Shown here one piece after another: positions 27,419 through 36,485 of a stretch of 64,000 nucleotides of DNA (position 1 is the stretch's first letter; the number at the start of each line of letters is the position of its first letter). Source of the stretch: Oscillospiraceae bacterium. Its GTDB lineage: Bacteria; Bacillota; Clostridia; Monoglobales; Monoglobaceae. The notes beneath the pieces are model-generated. The model searched no databases, had not been told where the DNA came from, and was given only the letters and a program-made list of their open reading frames with translations. The translations under genes and the position numbers were made by a program. The stretch is from the NCBI GenBank assembly GCA_015068655.1, contig SVKC01000001.1:22022-86021 (forward strand), read 5' to 3'.

Positions 27419-28852
27419 ATGACAACTTTAACCATGCTCAGAAAAAAACTTGATGCAAAGGAAATTTCCTCTGTTGAGCTTACAAAAGAATATCTCAAAA
27501 AGATAAGTGAAAATCAATCTCTTGGTGCATTCAACACAGTATGCGAAGACGAGGCTCTCAAAATGGCAGAAGCTGCCGACAAAAAAATTGCAGAAGGAAG
27601 CATTTCACCCCTTACGGGTGTTCCCCTTGCAATAAAGGACAATATCTGCACAAAGGACATCAAGACCACCTGTTCTTCAAAGATGCTTGCAGACTATGCA
27701 CCTCCCTACAATGCAACCGTTATGGAAAAGCTGAATGCTCAAGGCATTGTAACATTGGGCAAAACCTCAATGGACGAATTTGCAATGGGCGGTTCTTCAC
27801 AGACTTCTGCCCTTGCAAAGCCAAAAAATCCCTTCAACACAAGCTGTGTTCCCGGTGGTTCTTCAGGTGGAAGTGCTGTTGCCGTTGCGGCAGGTCTTTG
27901 TGCGGCAGCTCTCGGCTCAGACACGGGTGGTTCGGTTCGTCAACCAGCGTCTTTCTGTGGTATTACTGGTATGAAACCCACATATGGAACAGTTTCACGT
28001 TATGGGCTTATTGCCTTCGGAAGCTCCCTCGACCAGATTGGTCCTATGGCAAACTCTGCCGAAGACTGTGGAATTATCCTCAACGCCATTGCAGGTCAGG
28101 ACGTACACGACGGCACATCCAGACGTCACAATATTGATTTCAACGCACTTCTCGGTCAGGACATAAAGGGTATGAAAATCGGTATTCCCAAAGAATTCTA
28201 CGGTGATGGTATTGACGAAGAGGTAAAGAACGCCGTAATCAAGGTTGCGGACTTTTATAAGTCTCTTGGTGCAGAGCTTGTTGAAGTTTCAATGCCCACA
28301 CTCAAATATGCAGTTTCGGCATATTACCTCCTTGCCTGTGCAGAAGCAAGCACAAACCTTTCACGTTATGACGGTGTAAAATACGGTTATCGCACAGACT
28401 CACCCGAAAGCTATGACGAGCTTATCAAGAAATCCAGGGCAGAAGGCTTTGGAACAGAAGTAAAGAGAAGAATTCTTCTTGGAACATACGCTCTTTCAAG
28501 CGGTTATTATGATGCATACTACAAGAAGGCTCTCGCAGTACGTCAACAGTTCCGTCTGGAGCATGACCTGATTTTTGAAAAGTGCGACCTTATGCTGACA
28601 CCTTCAGCACCAACTGTTGCATACGGAATCGATTCAAACATCGACGACCCCGTAAAAATGTATCTGGCAGATGTTTGTACAGTTACGGCAAACATCGCAG
28701 GAATCCCTGCAATTTCAGTGCCCTGCGGAGTTAATTCAGAGAATATGCCCATCGGTTTTTCACTCTCTGCCAAAAGATTTGACGATGCAAGAATAATCCA
28801 GTTTGCGGATGTATACGAAAAAAGCTTCGCACATCCCACAGCAAATATATAA
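27419..28852 (+). CDS. gatA: Glutamyl/aspartyl-tRNA amidotransferase subunit A
   Basis: The 477-residue amidase-signature protein supplies ammonia from glutamine. The Ser-cisSer-Lys triad is visible: Lys in LAIKDNI (about 79), and GGSSGGSAVAVAAG with the downstream GSDTGGSVRQPAS (about 150-178). Length is normal for GatA. It begins with ATG behind AAGGAGG and is followed by gatB after 14 bases. Confidence 0.97.
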   Translation: MTTLTMLRKKLDAKEISSVELTKEYLKKISENQSLGAFNTVCEDEALKMAEAADKKIAEGSISPLTGVPLAIKDNICTKDIKTTCSSKMLADYAPPYNATVMEKLNAQGIVTLGKTSMDEFAMGGSSQTSALAKPKNPFNTSCVPGGSSGGSAVAVAAGLCAAALGSDTGGSVRQPASFCGITGMKPTYGTVSRYGLIAFGSSLDQIGPMANSAEDCGIILNAIAGQDVHDGTSRRHNIDFNALLGQDIKGMKIGIPKEFYGDGIDEEVKNAVIKVADFYKSLGAELVEVSMPTLKYAVSAYYLLACAEASTNLSRYDGVKYGYRTDSPESYDELIKKSRAEGFGTEVKRRILLGTYALSSGYYDAYYKKALAVRQQFRLEHDLIFEKCDLMLTPSAPTVAYGIDSNIDDPVKMYLADVCTVTANIAGIPAISVPCGVNSENMPIGFSLSAKRFDDARIIQFADVYEKSFAHPTANI

Positions 28853-28866
28853 GGAGGTAACTGACA

Positions 28867-30291
28867 ATGTGCGCAAAATACGATACAGTCATCGGTCTTG
28901 AAGTTCATGCCGAGCTTTCAACAAAAACGAAAGCATTCTGCACCTGTGACGCCTCCTTCGGCGGCGACCCCAATACTCACATCTGCCCTGTATGTACAGG
29001 TCAGCCCGGTGCACTTCCCATTATCAACCACGAAGCCGTGAATTATGCAATCCGTGCCGGACTTGCGTTTGGTTGTGACATCAACCGTTATTCACGATTT
29101 GACAGAAAGAACTACTTCTACCCCGACCTTCCCAAGGCTTTCCAGATTTCACAGCTTGACCTTCCATTGTGCGTAAACGGGAAAATTGAGCTTTCAACGG
29201 GAACAACCGTCAGAATTCACCAGATTCACCTTGAAGAGGATGCGGGAAAGATGGTTCATGACGACTATCACGGACAGAGCTGGGCGGATTACAACCGTTG
29301 CAGCGTGCCGCTGATTGAAATAGTTTCTGAGCCCGACATCACATCTGCTGAGGAAGCGGCAGAGTTTGTTTCAAAGATTGCCCTCTATCTCAAGTATCTC
29401 AACGTATGTGATGCAAAAATGCAAGAGGGTTCAATCCGTGCCGATGTAAATGTTTCTTTGAAACCTGCAGGCTCGCCTGTTTTGGGAGACAGAGCGGAAA
29501 TAAAGAACCTCAACTCCTTCCGTTCAATCCAGAGAGCAATTGAATGTGAAATCGAAAGACAGACAAAGATTCTCGACGACGGCGGCAAGGTTGTTCAGGA
29601 AACAAGACGTTTCGACGATGCAACAGGAACAACATCTTCCCTGAGAAGCAAGGAAAACGCCAACGACTACCGTTATTTCCCAGAGCCTGATATTATGGCA
29701 ATTTCTTTCACCGATGAAGATATAGAAAAGGCAAAGAGTGAAATCCCGCTCCTTCCCCACGAAAGAGTAAGCAAATATGTGAACGAATACAAGCTCACCG
29801 ACGAGGACGCAAGAGTTCTCACTCTTGAAAAATACATCTCGGATTTCTACGATGAAACTGTTGCAATCTACCCCGAATACAAAAGCGTTGCAAATATGTT
29901 TCTGACAGAAGTTATGAGAAGAGTGAAAGAAACTGATGACGAGGAAATTCCCGTTACAGCCGCAGATTTTGCAAAAGTTTGTGAAATGGCTGACAAAAAC
30001 ACCGTCAACCGAAACGATGCAAAGACAATAATCCGTTATATGTTTGAAGAAGGCGGCGACCCTATGGAAATCGCAAAGAAAAATAACTTTATTGTCGAAG
30101 AGGACTTGTCCGCAATCAATGATTTCATTGACAAGCTTTTTGCAGAACGACAGGACCTTGTGGAGGACTACAAAAACGGAAAAACCTCTGTATTCGGCTT
30201 CTTTATGGGACAGACAACAAGAGGTCTTCAAGGAAAAGCTACTCCCAAATCAATCAAGGAGTGTCTTGAAGCAAAGCTAAAGAATTTGTAA
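28867..30291 (+). CDS. gatB: Glutamyl/aspartyl-tRNA amidotransferase subunit B
   Basis: The 474-residue subunit binds the misacylated tRNA and activates its side chain. The N-terminal GLEVHAELSTKTKAFC, the zinc-site region CDASFGGDPNTHICPVCTG and GALPIINHEAV are diagnostic. The C-terminal YqeY-like tail ends RGLQGKATPKSIKECLEAKL. The gene closes the gatCAB operon and is followed 6 bases later by a MITE-like element that may also terminate transcription. Confidence 0.97.
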   Translation: MCAKYDTVIGLEVHAELSTKTKAFCTCDASFGGDPNTHICPVCTGQPGALPIINHEAVNYAIRAGLAFGCDINRYSRFDRKNYFYPDLPKAFQISQLDLPLCVNGKIELSTGTTVRIHQIHLEEDAGKMVHDDYHGQSWADYNRCSVPLIEIVSEPDITSAEEAAEFVSKIALYLKYLNVCDAKMQEGSIRADVNVSLKPAGSPVLGDRAEIKNLNSFRSIQRAIECEIERQTKILDDGGKVVQETRRFDDATGTTSSLRSKENANDYRYFPEPDIMAISFTDEDIEKAKSEIPLLPHERVSKYVNEYKLTDEDARVLTLEKYISDFYDETVAIYPEYKSVANMFLTEVMRRVKETDDEEIPVTAADFAKVCEMADKNTVNRNDAKTIIRYMFEEGGDPMEIAKKNNFIVEEDLSAINDFIDKLFAERQDLVEDYKNGKTSVFGFFMGQTTRGLQGKATPKSIKECLEAKLKNL

Positions 30292-30297
30292 AACAAA

Positions 30298-30436
30298 AAG
30301 ACCTGTAACGAAATGAAAAAAACGGTTCGGTGTGGAAATCGAACCCTACAAATTGTGTCACAAAAAAACGAGTGTGCAATATATGTAGGGGACGGGTTTC
30401 ATCCCGTCCCGAAAATTTCATTTTGTTACAGGTCTT
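30298..30436. repeat. MITE-like element with 12-base terminal inverted repeats
   Basis: This 139-base non-coding segment is bounded by the perfect inverted repeat AAGACCTGTAAC (30298-30309) and GTTACAGGTCTT (30425-30436). A further AAATGAAA/TTTCATTT match extends it inward. Inside are two hairpins: GGTTCG...CGAACC around 30324-30345, and GGGACGGG...CCCGTCCC around 30389-30410. Short elements with such ends and folded cores are typical of miniature transposable or REP-like repeats. No second copy is in the window and no clear target duplication is visible. It fills the gap between convergent gatB and rnfB. Confidence 0.75.
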
Positions 30437-30450
30437 AATTCTAAGATTTT

Positions 30451-31281
30451 TTATCTTTTTTTCACCGCAACAGCAACCTTTATTTCTGCTGTTTTGTTTA
30501 TAAGTTCAATGCATTTTTTCGGACATTTTTCAACACATATGCCGCATCCGACACATTTTGAACCATCAATCCTAGCAACATTATTTTCTACTGTTATTGC
30601 CTCTTTCGGACAGTTTTTCGCACAGATTCCGCAACCGAGACAACCAACATCACACACCGCACGAACTTCCTTTCCGGATGCCTTTGAGTTGCAGAACACA
30701 GCCGCCCGTGTGGAATATGGAATACGTATAATCACCCCTCTGGGACACTCCTCAATACAAGCACCACAGTTTGTACAAAGATTGCGATTGACAACAGCTA
30801 CGCCATTCACAACGCTTATTCCCCCGAAAGAGCACTTCTCAACGCACGAACCACAACCAAGACAACCGTACGTACAACCCTTTATACCACCTGCAAGGCG
30901 ATTTGCAGTATGACAATCGATATCTTGATTGTTGAGAAACCTGTTTTTTGCCACTTCAGGAGTTCCTGCACAGGCAACAAAGGCTACCATTCTTTCGTCC
31001 TCTTCTGCCTCAACACCCATAATCTCCGCAATTTTGGCAGCAGCCTTAGGTCCGCCAACGGGACAAAGATTTACCTTTGCCTCACCATTGCAAATTGCTT
31101 CCGCATAAGCCGCACATCCTGCAAATCCGCAACCGCCACAGTTTGCACCGGGTAGACATTCTGTAATAAGGGGAATACGTTCGTCCTTCTTTACTTCAAA
31201 AATCTTTGCCGCAACAGCCAACAGGGCACCAAAAATCAGACCCATGCCGCCAATTGCAAGAACAGCCTTCAAAATTTCCAT
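30451..31281 (-). CDS. rnfB: Rnf complex subunit B (ferredoxin-type electron entry)
   Basis: The 276-residue subunit has one N-terminal membrane helix. Next comes the NCGGCGFAGCAAYAEAIC domain that binds a [4Fe-4S] cluster, then four ferredoxin motifs: CLGCGSCVEKC, CTNCGACIEEC, CLGCGICAKNC and CVGCGICVEKC. RnfB takes electrons from ferredoxin for NAD reduction coupled to Na+ or H+ pumping. It is the last gene of the operon and ends KVAVAVKKR. The long multi-cluster form is the clostridial type. Confidence 0.96.
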   Translation of the reverse strand: MEILKAVLAIGGMGLIFGALLAVAAKIFEVKKDERIPLITECLPGANCGGCGFAGCAAYAEAICNGEAKVNLCPVGGPKAAAKIAEIMGVEAEEDERMVAFVACAGTPEVAKNRFLNNQDIDCHTANRLAGGIKGCTYGCLGCGSCVEKCSFGGISVVNGVAVVNRNLCTNCGACIEECPRGVIIRIPYSTRAAVFCNSKASGKEVRAVCDVGCLGCGICAKNCPKEAITVENNVARIDGSKCVGCGICVEKCPKKCIELINKTAEIKVAVAVKKR

Positions 31282-31292
31282 ATTTGCACCCC

Positions 31293-31883
31293 CTAAAAGC
31301 TCAAGCCTGAAAAGCCCATGAAAGCAATGGACAAAAGGCTTGCAGTAATAAGTGTAATAGGCATTCCCTTCAAGAATTCGGGAATATTTGAGCTTTCAAG
31401 ACGTTCACGAACACCTGCAAACAAAACAATAGCAAGCGTAAAGCCAATTCCTGCAGTTGTGCCGTAAACAACAGACTTTATAAAGCTGTATTCCAATCCT
31501 CCGAACTTGGTTATGTTCTGAATAGCAACACCCAAAACAGCACAGTTGGTGGTAATCAACGGAAGATAAATTCCGAGAGAGTTGTAAAGTGACGGAACAG
31601 ACTTTTGAAGAAACATCTCAACAAACTGAACCAATACGGCAATAACCAGAATAAAGGCAATTGTTTGGAGATATTCAATTCCGAGAGCAATCAGAAGCTC
31701 CTGAACCACCCAGGTAATTGCCGAAGCACACGCCATAACAAAAACAACCGCAAAGCCCATACCCGTTGCCGTTTCAACCTTTTTTGAGACACCAAGAAAA
31801 GGACAGATTCCGAGGAACTGAACAAGTACAAAATTCTGTACAAGAATTGCGCCGATACTGATAATAAGCAAATCTCTAAACAA
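31293..31883 (-). CDS. rnfA: Rnf complex subunit A
   Basis: The 196-residue integral membrane protein has six helices. The family-typical NFVLVQFLGICPFLGVSK lies near residue 16 and LPLITTNCAVLGVAIQN near 112. The conserved Cys in these half-helices hold the membrane Fe-S site of the complex. It overlaps rnfE by 8 bases and precedes rnfB by 11. Confidence 0.96.
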   Translation of the reverse strand: MFRDLLIISIGAILVQNFVLVQFLGICPFLGVSKKVETATGMGFAVVFVMACASAITWVVQELLIALGIEYLQTIAFILVIAVLVQFVEMFLQKSVPSLYNSLGIYLPLITTNCAVLGVAIQNITKFGGLEYSFIKSVVYGTTAGIGFTLAIVLFAGVRERLESSNIPEFLKGMPITLITASLLSIAFMGFSGLSF

Positions 31884-32484
31884 TTTTACTCTCCCCCTTC
31901 TTCTTTTTCTGTGAAATAATGTTAATCACCATAACAATAATTCCCAGGGTTAGAAAAGCTCCTGGAGGCAAAATCATAATTGTCATAGGCTGAAAGCTTT
32001 CTCCGAACAGTGAAAAGCCAAATATTGAGCCTGCACCGAGTATTTCACGAATACTTCCGATTATTGTCAGCGCGCAAGTAAAGCCAAGACCCATACCAAG
32101 CCCATCAAAAGCTGACTTGAGCGGACCATTTTTTGAAGCAAAAGCTTCCGCACGTCCGAGAATAATGCAGTTTACAACAATAAGCGGAATATAAAGTCCC
32201 AAAGACTTTGAAAGAGCGGGAACATATGCGTTCATAAGCATCTCAACAACGGTAACAAAGCTTGCAATAACAACCACATATGCCGCAATTCTCACCTTTT
32301 CGGGGATAAAGCTGCGAAGAAGTGATATAAAAATATTTGAACAAACCAGAACCGCCATTGTTGAAAGTCCCATTCCAATACCGTTAATCGCTGCAGTAGT
32401 CACCGCAAGGGTCGGACACATACCCAAAAACAATACAAATGTAGGATTTTCCTTGAAGATACCGTTTAAAAATGTATTTTTCAT
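31876..32484 (-). CDS. rnfE: Rnf complex subunit E
   Basis: The 202-residue membrane protein is homologous to RnfA, with NPTFVLFLGMCPTLAVTT near residue 13 and IPLIVVNCIILGRAEAFA near 105. With RnfA it forms the membrane core that moves electrons and ions. The basic tail ends SQKKKKGESKIV. Its start overlaps the rnfG stop by one base. Confidence 0.96.
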   Translation of the reverse strand: MKNTFLNGIFKENPTFVLFLGMCPTLAVTTAAINGIGMGLSTMAVLVCSNIFISLLRSFIPEKVRIAAYVVVIASFVTVVEMLMNAYVPALSKSLGLYIPLIVVNCIILGRAEAFASKNGPLKSAFDGLGMGLGFTCALTIIGSIREILGAGSIFGFSLFGESFQPMTIMILPPGAFLTLGIIVMVINIISQKKKKGESKIV

Positions 32485-33116
32485 TATTCCTCCGTACCTC
32501 CTTCTCCATTATTTGTGTTCACAAAGGCATCAGCCGGATTAAGTGCTTTTGCATCCTGTGCCGCCAGCATAGCCGCATTTACACATCCCGTAACAGCCTT
32601 TGATGTGATTGTCGCACTGGCAATAGCGGAAATTTCGTTTTCCTTTGCCTCACCCTTCACAACAGTGAGAGCAGCATTCTTGCCTTCAAACTGTCCCGCA
32701 AATGCAGGCTTTGATGCATTTGCACCAAGACCTGCGGTTTCGGAGGACTCCAAAATTTCAATTCTCGTTACCGCAAGGTTTCCGTCAAGTCCGACCATAA
32801 CCTTCACATCACCGCCATAGCCTTCCTTTGAAACGGCAGTAACAACATAACCTACAGGATTTTCGCCATCAAAACCCACATTGAGCTTTTCGATAGCAAC
32901 GCCATCAACCTTTGATTGAGGAAGAAATTCCGCCTTGACTTCCATGAAAGTCTTCGCCGTACCAAGAACCTCCTGCATAGCTTCAGCTTCGGCTTTTTTT
33001 GCATTATCAGCAATCACCTGCTTTGTAAGTCCGTTCACAAAGGCAAGACAAAGAGCCGCAACAGCAGTAATTACAAATAGCTTAAGAGATATAACAATCG
33101 TATCTTTTCCAAACAT
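32484..33116 (-). CDS. rnfG: Rnf complex subunit G (covalent FMN)
   Basis: The 210-residue protein has one N-terminal membrane helix and an extracytoplasmic flavin domain. The FMN attachment motif reads SAIASATITSKAVTGCV (about 165-181), where the Thr of the SATxT core receives the flavin. ETAGLGANA is also typical. Its start overlaps the rnfD stop by 1 base. Confidence 0.95.
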   Translation of the reverse strand: MFGKDTIVISLKLFVITAVAALCLAFVNGLTKQVIADNAKKAEAEAMQEVLGTAKTFMEVKAEFLPQSKVDGVAIEKLNVGFDGENPVGYVVTAVSKEGYGGDVKVMVGLDGNLAVTRIEILESSETAGLGANASKPAFAGQFEGKNAALTVVKGEAKENEISAIASATITSKAVTGCVNAAMLAAQDAKALNPADAFVNTNNGEGGTEE

Positions 33117-34111
33117 CAGTTCCTACCTCCTTTTGCTAGTTTGAACTTTTTCTCCTTCGGAGCACCGAAGCGTTTCGGCACACATTTTTTGTCAATAAGA
33201 GGAGCAACCACATTCATAAGAAGAATTGCATAAGATGTTCCTTCCGGATAACCGCCGTAAATTCTTATGACTGACGTGAGTATACCGCAACCCAGTCCGA
33301 AAATAATCTGTCCGGTCTTTGTATAAGGAGTGGTAACATAGTCTGTTGCCATAAAGAAAGCACCAAGCATAAGACCGCCAGACAGAATATGCATAAGAGC
33401 ATCACCCTTAAAAAATCCGTCCTTGCCGCCAAAAATGAAGGTCAATACTGCAACAGTAATTATGTAAGTTGCAGGAATCCTGATGCTGATAACTCTCCTG
33501 AAAAGCAGATAAGCTGCACCCAGAAGAATCGCAAGAGTTGATACTTCACCGATACATCCCGGTGTATTTCCGAGGAACATTTCAAGATAGGTCGGAAGCT
33601 TTTCCTCAAGTCCGCCCTTCATTATCGCAAGAGGAGTTGCAGACGAAATCGCATCTGCGTAAGGCTGTTGCCAGGTTGTCATTGCCTGAGCCCATGAGGT
33701 CAGCAAAAACGCACGTGCCGCAAGAGCGGGATTCATAAAGTTGTGACCTATGCCGCCGAAGAACTGTTTTACAACAATTATCGCAAAGACCGAACCGATT
33801 GCCGCTATCCAAAGCGGAATAGTAACCGGAAGATTTAGTGCCAGCAAAAGTCCGGTAACCACAGCACTGAAGTCACCCACAGTAATCGGCTGTTTAAGAA
33901 GCTTCTGCCATATCCATTCAGAAGCAACAGCCGCAAGGACACATACAAGAGTCACAAAAATGGCACGAAAGCCAAAAATAACCGTACCTGCCGCAAGTGC
34001 AGGCGTAAGTGCAATAACAACATCAAGCATTACCTGTGCCGTAGAGTTTCCCGATCTCACATGAGGTGATTCAGAAACAACAAGTTTTTCATTTATATTT
34101 TCAAGAGCCAT
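33116..34111 (-). CDS. rnfD: Rnf complex subunit D (covalent FMN, membrane)
   Basis: The 331-residue polytopic membrane protein opens LVVSESPHVRSGNSTAQVMLD. It carries the flavin-attachment motif SSATPLA (about 157-163) and GHNFMNPALAARAFL, all diagnostic of RnfD/NqrB. It is part of the ion-pumping core. The start ATG overlaps the rnfC stop by one base, so the six genes are translationally coupled. Confidence 0.96.
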   Translation of the reverse strand: MALENINEKLVVSESPHVRSGNSTAQVMLDVVIALTPALAAGTVIFGFRAIFVTLVCVLAAVASEWIWQKLLKQPITVGDFSAVVTGLLLALNLPVTIPLWIAAIGSVFAIIVVKQFFGGIGHNFMNPALAARAFLLTSWAQAMTTWQQPYADAISSATPLAIMKGGLEEKLPTYLEMFLGNTPGCIGEVSTLAILLGAAYLLFRRVISIRIPATYIITVAVLTFIFGGKDGFFKGDALMHILSGGLMLGAFFMATDYVTTPYTKTGQIIFGLGCGILTSVIRIYGGYPEGTSYAILLMNVVAPLIDKKCVPKRFGAPKEKKFKLAKGGRN

Positions 34112-35487
34112 TACTTCTTCACCTCCTGTTTCGCCTTTGCCGCAAGCTTAGCTCTGCCTGTTCTCACAAACTGCAAAGGATTCTGTTCAGCGGGACAAAC
34201 ATATGTACATGAACCGCACTGAATACAATCCATAACATTGAGCTTTTCAACTTTTTCAATATCACCTGCCACAACAGCCTCTTTGATTATGTTCGGGAGA
34301 AGATTCATAGGACAACCTTCAACGCATTTTCCGCACCTTAAGCAGTTTTGTCTGGGTCTTTCATAGAGCATATCCTCGCTGAAAGCAAGAATACCTGCCG
34401 AGCTTTTCACTATGGGTACATCGGTTGAAACCATAGCAACACCCATCATAGGGCCGCCCATAATAACCTTCGCCGCAGTTTTTTTGAAGCCGCCGCAGTT
34501 TCTGATTACATCTTCAACATTTGTACCTACACGAACTCTGAAATTTGCAGGATTTTCTATACAATCACCACTCACAGTAACAATACGCTTGATAACGGGA
34601 ACACCGTACAAAAATGCTCTGCCGATAGCGGCACAGGTATCAATATTGTCAACGATACATCCCACGTCCATCGGAAGCTTTCCGGGAGGCACCAACCTTC
34701 CCGTAACAGCCTTGATAAGATGTTTTTCCGAGCCCTGAGGGTATTTTGTTTTCACCCTCACAACCTCAATTGTACAATCCTTTTCATTGGCCGCACATTC
34801 TTCCATTACGGCAATGGCGTCGGGTTTGTTTGTTTCGATAGCAATATATCCCTTTTCAAGACCGAAAACTGCCATTACAACCTTCAAGCCTTCAATAATC
34901 TCATAAGGTGTCTCCAGCATAGCACGATGGTCGGAGGTGAGATAAGGTTCACATTCCGCACCGTTGACAATTATGTATTCAATCTTCTTGTCGGGAGGAG
35001 GGCTCATCTTCACATGAGTGGGGAAGGTAGCACCGCCCATACCCACAATGCCTGCATCCCGTATAACATCAACAATCTCCTTTGCAGACATTTTTTTCCA
35101 ATCCTTTGTCTGCATTTCGGGGCAAAGCTCATCAAGACCGTCATTTTCAATTATGATTGAGTTGATTTTCACTCCCGAATGATGCATTCTGGGTTCAACA
35201 GCCTTCACCGTTCCCGAAACGGACGAATGAATGTGTGCAGACACAAAGCCGCCTGCCTCTGCAATTCTCTGTCCCATGAGGACACGATCTCCGACCTCAA
35301 CACAAGGAACTGCAGGAGCTCCTATATGCTGTTGAAGAGGAAAAACCATTTCCTGCGACGGTTCAAGCTCAACAATTTCCTTTCCTTCGGTATCCGCCTT
35401 CATATCTGCGGGATGAATACCGCCCTTGAAGGTTTTTGCACCAAATCCTGTGAACTTCATTCTTCCGAGTATTTCTGACATATTCAT
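34111..35487 (-). CDS. rnfC: Rnf complex subunit C (NADH/FMN site)
   Basis: The 458-residue soluble subunit faces the cytoplasm and exchanges electrons with NAD(H). It has the N-terminal GGIHPADMK segment and the glycine-rich GIVGMGGATFPTHVK (about 149-163). Two [4Fe-4S] motifs lie near the C-terminus, CLRCGKCVEGC (about 390) and CIQCGSCTYVC (about 430). It is the first gene of rnfCDGEAB, the normal clostridial order. The ATG at 35487 or one two codons in could be used. Confidence 0.96.
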   Translation of the reverse strand: MNMSEILGRMKFTGFGAKTFKGGIHPADMKADTEGKEIVELEPSQEMVFPLQQHIGAPAVPCVEVGDRVLMGQRIAEAGGFVSAHIHSSVSGTVKAVEPRMHHSGVKINSIIIENDGLDELCPEMQTKDWKKMSAKEIVDVIRDAGIVGMGGATFPTHVKMSPPPDKKIEYIIVNGAECEPYLTSDHRAMLETPYEIIEGLKVVMAVFGLEKGYIAIETNKPDAIAVMEECAANEKDCTIEVVRVKTKYPQGSEKHLIKAVTGRLVPPGKLPMDVGCIVDNIDTCAAIGRAFLYGVPVIKRIVTVSGDCIENPANFRVRVGTNVEDVIRNCGGFKKTAAKVIMGGPMMGVAMVSTDVPIVKSSAGILAFSEDMLYERPRQNCLRCGKCVEGCPMNLLPNIIKEAVVAGDIEKVEKLNVMDCIQCGSCTYVCPAEQNPLQFVRTGRAKLAAKAKQEVKK

Positions 35488-35517
35488 AACAACGCCTCCT
35501 TGCCAAATGTCAAATTT

Positions 35518-36480
35518 TTATCTTACCCGTTTGATTTTTCTTATATCCTCACCAAGGGTCTGGAGAATTTTGTATTCACCCAAAAACCTTGATGTGATTC
35601 GCTGACTATACATCTCAGAAAGAGTTTCAAAACTGAGGTTAGTGGAAATAACCGTGCTTTTTCCTGCGGTTATTCTCGAATTAATTATATCAAAAAGTGT
35701 TGCCGACGTGAATTGAGTAACAAACTCTGTTCCCAAATCATCAATAATCAAAAGGTCAACATCATAAACATACTTCACAATTTCAGGAGCTTCCTCATCG
35801 CCCTTTCCGAATTTTGCATTCTCAAAGGTTTCGAAAAGTCTGTATGCTGTCTGGTAATAAACCGTTTTGCCTCTTTCCAGAGCCCTGTTTGCTATACAGC
35901 TTGAAACAAAGGTTTTTCCGGTTCCGGCATTTCCCAGCAGAAGAAGGTTTTCATGATTTGTGTCAAAGCTTTCAGCAAAGGTAACAGCCGTATCACAAAC
36001 CACCCGCATAACCTTCAACACTCTGCCGCCGTTTTCAGTCTGGTTCGCAAAAATTGACATATCAAATTTCTCAAAAGTTTGCTCACGCATAAACTCTGTC
36101 AGGTTTGAGTTGGCACCGATATTCTTTGCAATAAGATTTTTGAGGCATACACAACGACTGCCCTCTACAAAGCCCGTATCACGACAGCTTTCGCAGCTGT
36201 AAATCTCGTCTGTATAATCAGCAGAAAAGCCATTTGCAACAAGTAATTCTGCCTTCTTTTTTTGAAGCTCCTTTATGCTTTTCTTCACATCCTCAAAGCA
36301 ATTGCTCCTGTCCAGAATACAGCTGAGAAGTCTTGTCCCGTTCTTCATCAGTTGAGTTTCTATCTCCGGATACTGCGGTATCTTTTCGCAGACCTCCATA
36401 TGCCGTCTGCTTTCCTCTGCCTTGTTTGCAAGACGGATTTCTTCAAGCTCACGGCTTGCCAGAACATAAGCCGATTCCAT
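35518..36480 (-). CDS. DnaC/DnaI-like helicase loader
   Basis: The 320-residue protein has an N-terminal helical part and a zinc-type cluster CESCRDTGFVEGSRCVC (about 99-115), as in Bacillus DnaI. An AAA+ ATPase follows, with Walker A GNAGTGKT (about 185) and Walker B LLIIDDLG (about 247). It should load the replicative helicase. The ATG at 36480 is chosen because the GGAGGAG formed by the last codons of the upstream gene lies 8 bases away; the GTG at 36489 is too close to it. Stop-to-start distance is 5 bases. Confidence 0.88.
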   Translation of the reverse strand: MESAYVLASRELEEIRLANKAEESRRHMEVCEKIPQYPEIETQLMKNGTRLLSCILDRSNCFEDVKKSIKELQKKKAELLVANGFSADYTDEIYSCESCRDTGFVEGSRCVCLKNLIAKNIGANSNLTEFMREQTFEKFDMSIFANQTENGGRVLKVMRVVCDTAVTFAESFDTNHENLLLLGNAGTGKTFVSSCIANRALERGKTVYYQTAYRLFETFENAKFGKGDEEAPEIVKYVYDVDLLIIDDLGTEFVTQFTSATLFDIINSRITAGKSTVISTNLSFETLSEMYSQRITSRFLGEYKILQTLGEDIRKIKRVR

Positions 36481-36485
36481 AACTA

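Noticed and set aside
29524..30231. Long minus-strand frame of 235 codons opposite gatB
   Set aside because: It is the complement of a certain gene, has Cys/Phe/Val-rich composition and no ribosome-binding site.
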